Shown piece after piece: positions 32,216 to 33,599 of a stretch of DNA of 33,599 nucleotides (its first letter is position 1; each line of letters starts with the position of its first letter). The DNA is from an uncultured Halobacteria archaeon (GTDB lineage: Archaea > Halobacteriota > Halobacteria > Halobacteriales > Haloferacaceae): the NCBI GenBank assembly GCA_937142015.1, contig CAKZQY010000254.1, forward strand, positions 1 through 33,599, given 5' to 3'. A model generated the notes under the pieces. It had not been told where the DNA came from. It made no database searches and was given only the letters and a program-made list of their open reading frames with translations. A program made the position numbers and the translations under genes.

Positions 32216-32224
32216 CGATTAGTG
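32216..32224 (-). promoter_or_regulatory. TATA-like box of tRNA-Ser
   Basis: CACTAATCG on the minus strand is centred 29 bp upstream of the tRNA 5' end at 32191. Confidence 0.45.
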
Positions 32225-32300
32225 CGTTTCGGTTCGGCGACGACTCTTCCGTACTCTTGGAAACACATTTTGTATTGGCAGGATAAATACTGGCGACGAA

Positions 32301-32573
32301 TGGCAGAGAGGTGTCCTCGGATTCGCCAGTCTGTACCCCGCGACCGGAGGGCTCGCACGGAACGGCAGCCCGTTGCGGTACAGCTCCGACGGAGTTGTGG
32401 CGCTGTTCGACTCTCTGTACTTCAGTTTCGTCACGTTCACGACTGTCAACTACGGTGACTTCGAGCTGATCTCGCCTGCTGGACGGGTCCTCGCTGGTCT
32501 CGAAGCGTTTCTGGGCGCGTTCCTCCTCGCGCTCCTCGTGTTCGTCCTCGGTCGAACGGTCAGACTCAGATAG
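32301..32573 (+). pseudogene. Remnant of a K+-channel pore-domain gene
   Basis: The frame reads FASLYPATGGLARNG, then SLYFSFVTFTTVNYGDFELI, then a final hydrophobic helix (AGLEAFLGAFLLALLVFVLG). This is the pore helix, selectivity filter and inner helix of a two-TM ion channel (Ion_trans_2 type), with TVNYGD where TVGYGD is usual. In this frame no ATG or GTG occurs back to a stop at 32220-32222 (the first possible start is TTG 32373), and the outer helix and any N-terminal domain are missing. The stop at 32571-32573 lies inside the left end of the MITE-like element. It looks like the surviving 3' part of a channel gene next to tRNA-Ser. Confidence 0.65.
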
Positions 32574-32678
32574 GGTCGTGCGTAGATAGTTACCGCCGGC
32601 TCGACTCACAGGTGCAGTAGCAACGCGGTACCGTCCAGTACTCCGCACCCAATCGAAAATCCCTACGCACGACCCTAT
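32570..32678. mobile_element. MITE-like element, 109 bp with 16-bp perfect terminal inverted repeats
   Basis: ATAGGGTCGTGCGTAG at 32570-32585 is the exact reverse complement of 32663-32678. Size and repeat length match the element at 22788-22898, though the sequences differ. If the flanking TA is the target duplication, the ends are GGGTCGTGCG and CGCACGACCC. The element supplies the stop codon of the channel remnant. No transposase is in the window. Confidence 0.65.
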
Positions 32679-32796
32679 GAGTGAATGGACCGCCCGACCG
32701 AGCAGCCACGCTGTCTGTCGTCAGGCCGGCCAGACGACGCGCGAGTGGCCGTCTCCTGCCGTCTGTGTCCACTTTTCACTTCCACCCTCGGGCGAC

Positions 32797-32804
32797 TGCT
32801 TATG
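32797..32804 (+). promoter_or_regulatory. TATA-like box of the DUF5790-like gene
   Basis: TGCTTATG is centred 28 bp before the ATG at 32829 and supports that start over the longer upstream frame. Confidence 0.55.
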
Positions 32805-32828
32805 TCTCGCATCGACGTACTCGGAGGT

Positions 32829-33278
32829 ATGGGGCAGACCACGTTCGACGACGACGAGCTCCTCGGAGAGGCGACAGACGAGATGCGCGCGGAGGTGCGC
32901 GAGCACCTCGAAGAGGCACGGTCACAGCTCCCGACGGCAGACGCCATCTGGGAGATGGACGCGAAGAACATGCTCGGCGCACTCAACGGTCTCCGGACCG
33001 CGTTGAACCCGGAGGACGCTGCGACGGCGCTCCGACAGGCGCGCAAACAGTACCTGTTGGGCGAGCGAGCGGGAGCGTTCGACGAAGACGACGACCTCGC
33101 GGACGATCTCGAAGAGGTCGCCGAGCTGCTGGCGACGGTGGAAGAAGCCTACGAGCAGGTCGGTGAACTCACGAGCACCGTGCCACAGCTCCGGAGTGAC
33201 CTCCAGTCGGTCCACCCGGCTGCCGAGGACGACGCCGACGGGAGCGACAGCGACGGCGGCGAGGAAGCTGAGGCCTGA
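32829..33278 (+). CDS. Haloarchaeal conserved protein, DUF5790-like
   Basis: The protein has 149 residues from ATG 32829 (MGQTTFDDDELLGEATDEM), chosen for the TATA box at -28; the longer frame adds 48 Cys/Arg-rich residues unlike the rest. It is acidic and helical: MRAEVREHLEEARSQLPTAD, IWEMDAKNMLGALNGLRTAL, ALRQARKQYLLGERAGAF, DDLEEVAELLATVEEAYEQVGELTSTVPQLRS, then a disordered acidic end. The pattern matches the haloarchaea-specific DUF5790 family as I recall it. Function is unknown; it probably forms a soluble helical bundle. Confidence 0.8.
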   Translation: MGQTTFDDDELLGEATDEMRAEVREHLEEARSQLPTADAIWEMDAKNMLGALNGLRTALNPEDAATALRQARKQYLLGERAGAFDEDDDLADDLEEVAELLATVEEAYEQVGELTSTVPQLRSDLQSVHPAAEDDADGSDSDGGEEAEA

Positions 33279-33313
33279 GCGGAATAGCGGAGACACGACC
33301 GGGAGTCGACTCG

Positions 33314-33372
33314 CGTCGTCGACACACGACGGACGACGATCACGAGCCAATCTACGTCGTCGACACACGACG
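33314..33372 (+). repeat. Pair of 18-bp direct repeats, each a partial palindrome
   Basis: CGTCGTCGACACACGACG occurs exactly at 33314-33331 and 33355-33372. Each has arms CGTCGT and ACGACG around 6 bp. The pair lies 27-85 bp upstream of the TATA-like box of the pccB-type gene, so it could be a regulator site or the 3' hairpins of the DUF5790-like gene. Confidence 0.6.
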
Positions 33373-33398
33373 TGCGCGGCCGAGGGACGACACGGAAC

Positions 33399-33406
33399 GT
33401 TTTAAC
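33399..33406 (+). promoter_or_regulatory. TATA-like box of the pccB-type gene
   Basis: GTTTTAAC predicts transcription start near 33430, a leader of about 35-40 nt before the GTG/ATG start. Confidence 0.5.
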
Positions 33407-33468
33407 GGCCGCTCGCCGCAACGTTGGCCAAGAATGTCTCCGCAGCCACGGGGTGGTCGGTCGTGACG

Positions 33469-33599
33469 ATGGACGACCGGATCGACGAACTCGAGGAGAA
33501 GCGCGCAGAGGCGGAGCTCGGCGGCGGCGAGGATCGCATCGAGTCCCAACACGAGAAGGGGAAGAAGACCGCCCGCGAGCGCATCGACTACTTCCTCGA
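33469..33599 (+). CDS. pccB: Acyl-CoA carboxylase carboxyltransferase (PccB type), N-terminal fragment
   Basis: The 43 visible codons from ATG 33469 read MDDRIDELEEKRAEAELGGG, then EDRIESQHEKGKKTARERID, the very conserved opening of propionyl-CoA carboxylase beta subunits. An in-frame GTG at 33463 is an alternative start. The gene continues past the window edge. Unlike the carboxyltransferase at 2607-4373 it has no N-terminal extension, so it is probably the canonical subunit, perhaps with biotin carboxylase and pccX genes beyond the edge (inference). A 10-codon frame at 33434-33466 overlaps the GTG. Confidence 0.88.
   Translation, partial: MDDRIDELEEKRAEAELGGGEDRIESQHEKGKKTARERIDYFL

Noticed and set aside
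31916-32458. Plus-strand frame of 180 codons through the tRNA region
   Set aside because: It runs antisense through tRNA-Ser and out of frame through the channel remnant.

Overview
The window is chromosomal DNA of a haloarchaeon (class Halobacteria). The base composition is very GC-rich, the predicted proteins are strongly acidic and Asp/Glu-rich, GTG starts are common, many genes have a TATA-like box about 28 bp before the start codon (leaderless transcripts), and several products belong to families I know only from haloarchaea (DUF5806-like, DUF5790-like, the haloarchaeal form of uL15). I assigned families by reading motifs; no database search was run.

Layout, left to right. 24-2550: a divergent receiver-domain regulator (truncated GAF) and a 7TM-PAS-histidine kinase. 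2607-5336: an acyl-CoA carboxyltransferase with an unusual N-terminal extension and a lipoprotein. 5633-8355: a 755-residue CHAT-domain (caspase-fold) protein and a tiny exported protein. 8741-12665: a 2-oxoacid dehydrogenase operon (E1 alpha, E1 beta, E2) without E3, then a GCS2-type ligase. 14391-16348: a triple 28-bp repeat that ends in the promoter of a PAC2 proteasome-assembly chaperone gene, and a convergent LPG-synthase-TM-type membrane protein. 16349-18665: an AT-richer accessory patch with a paralogue of ribosomal protein uL15 carrying a long extra C-terminal domain, a convergent overlapping small gene and a small membrane protein. 18666-22018: two coupled moeA genes, one with a C-terminal periplasmic-binding-like domain. 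22162-25915: a DUF5806-like gene, a 111-bp MITE-like element, a TIM-barrel hydrolase-like gene with a repeat tail, an MDR reductase and an NmrA-like protein. 26043-28010: an operon of a P-loop NTPase and an Nramp-like transporter lacking the metal motif. 28393-31879: gltX, an M20 peptidase and a small conserved gene. 32106-33599: tRNA-Ser(CGA), a K+-channel remnant capped by a second MITE-like element (109 bp), a DUF5790-like gene and the start of a canonical pccB-type gene.

Two themes stand out. First, the uL15 paralogue with its added domain is the best candidate for undescribed biology: its rRNA-binding N-terminus is almost intact while the rest has diverged. Second, this genome grows short tandem repeats: four unrelated genes each carry three in-frame copies of a 24-bp unit, one carries eight 18-bp units, and several intergenic regions carry 28-, 31-, 33- and 5-bp units. 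Most of the rest is ordinary haloarchaeal metabolism: central carbon (2-oxoacid dehydrogenase, acyl-CoA carboxylase), molybdenum cofactor synthesis and translation.
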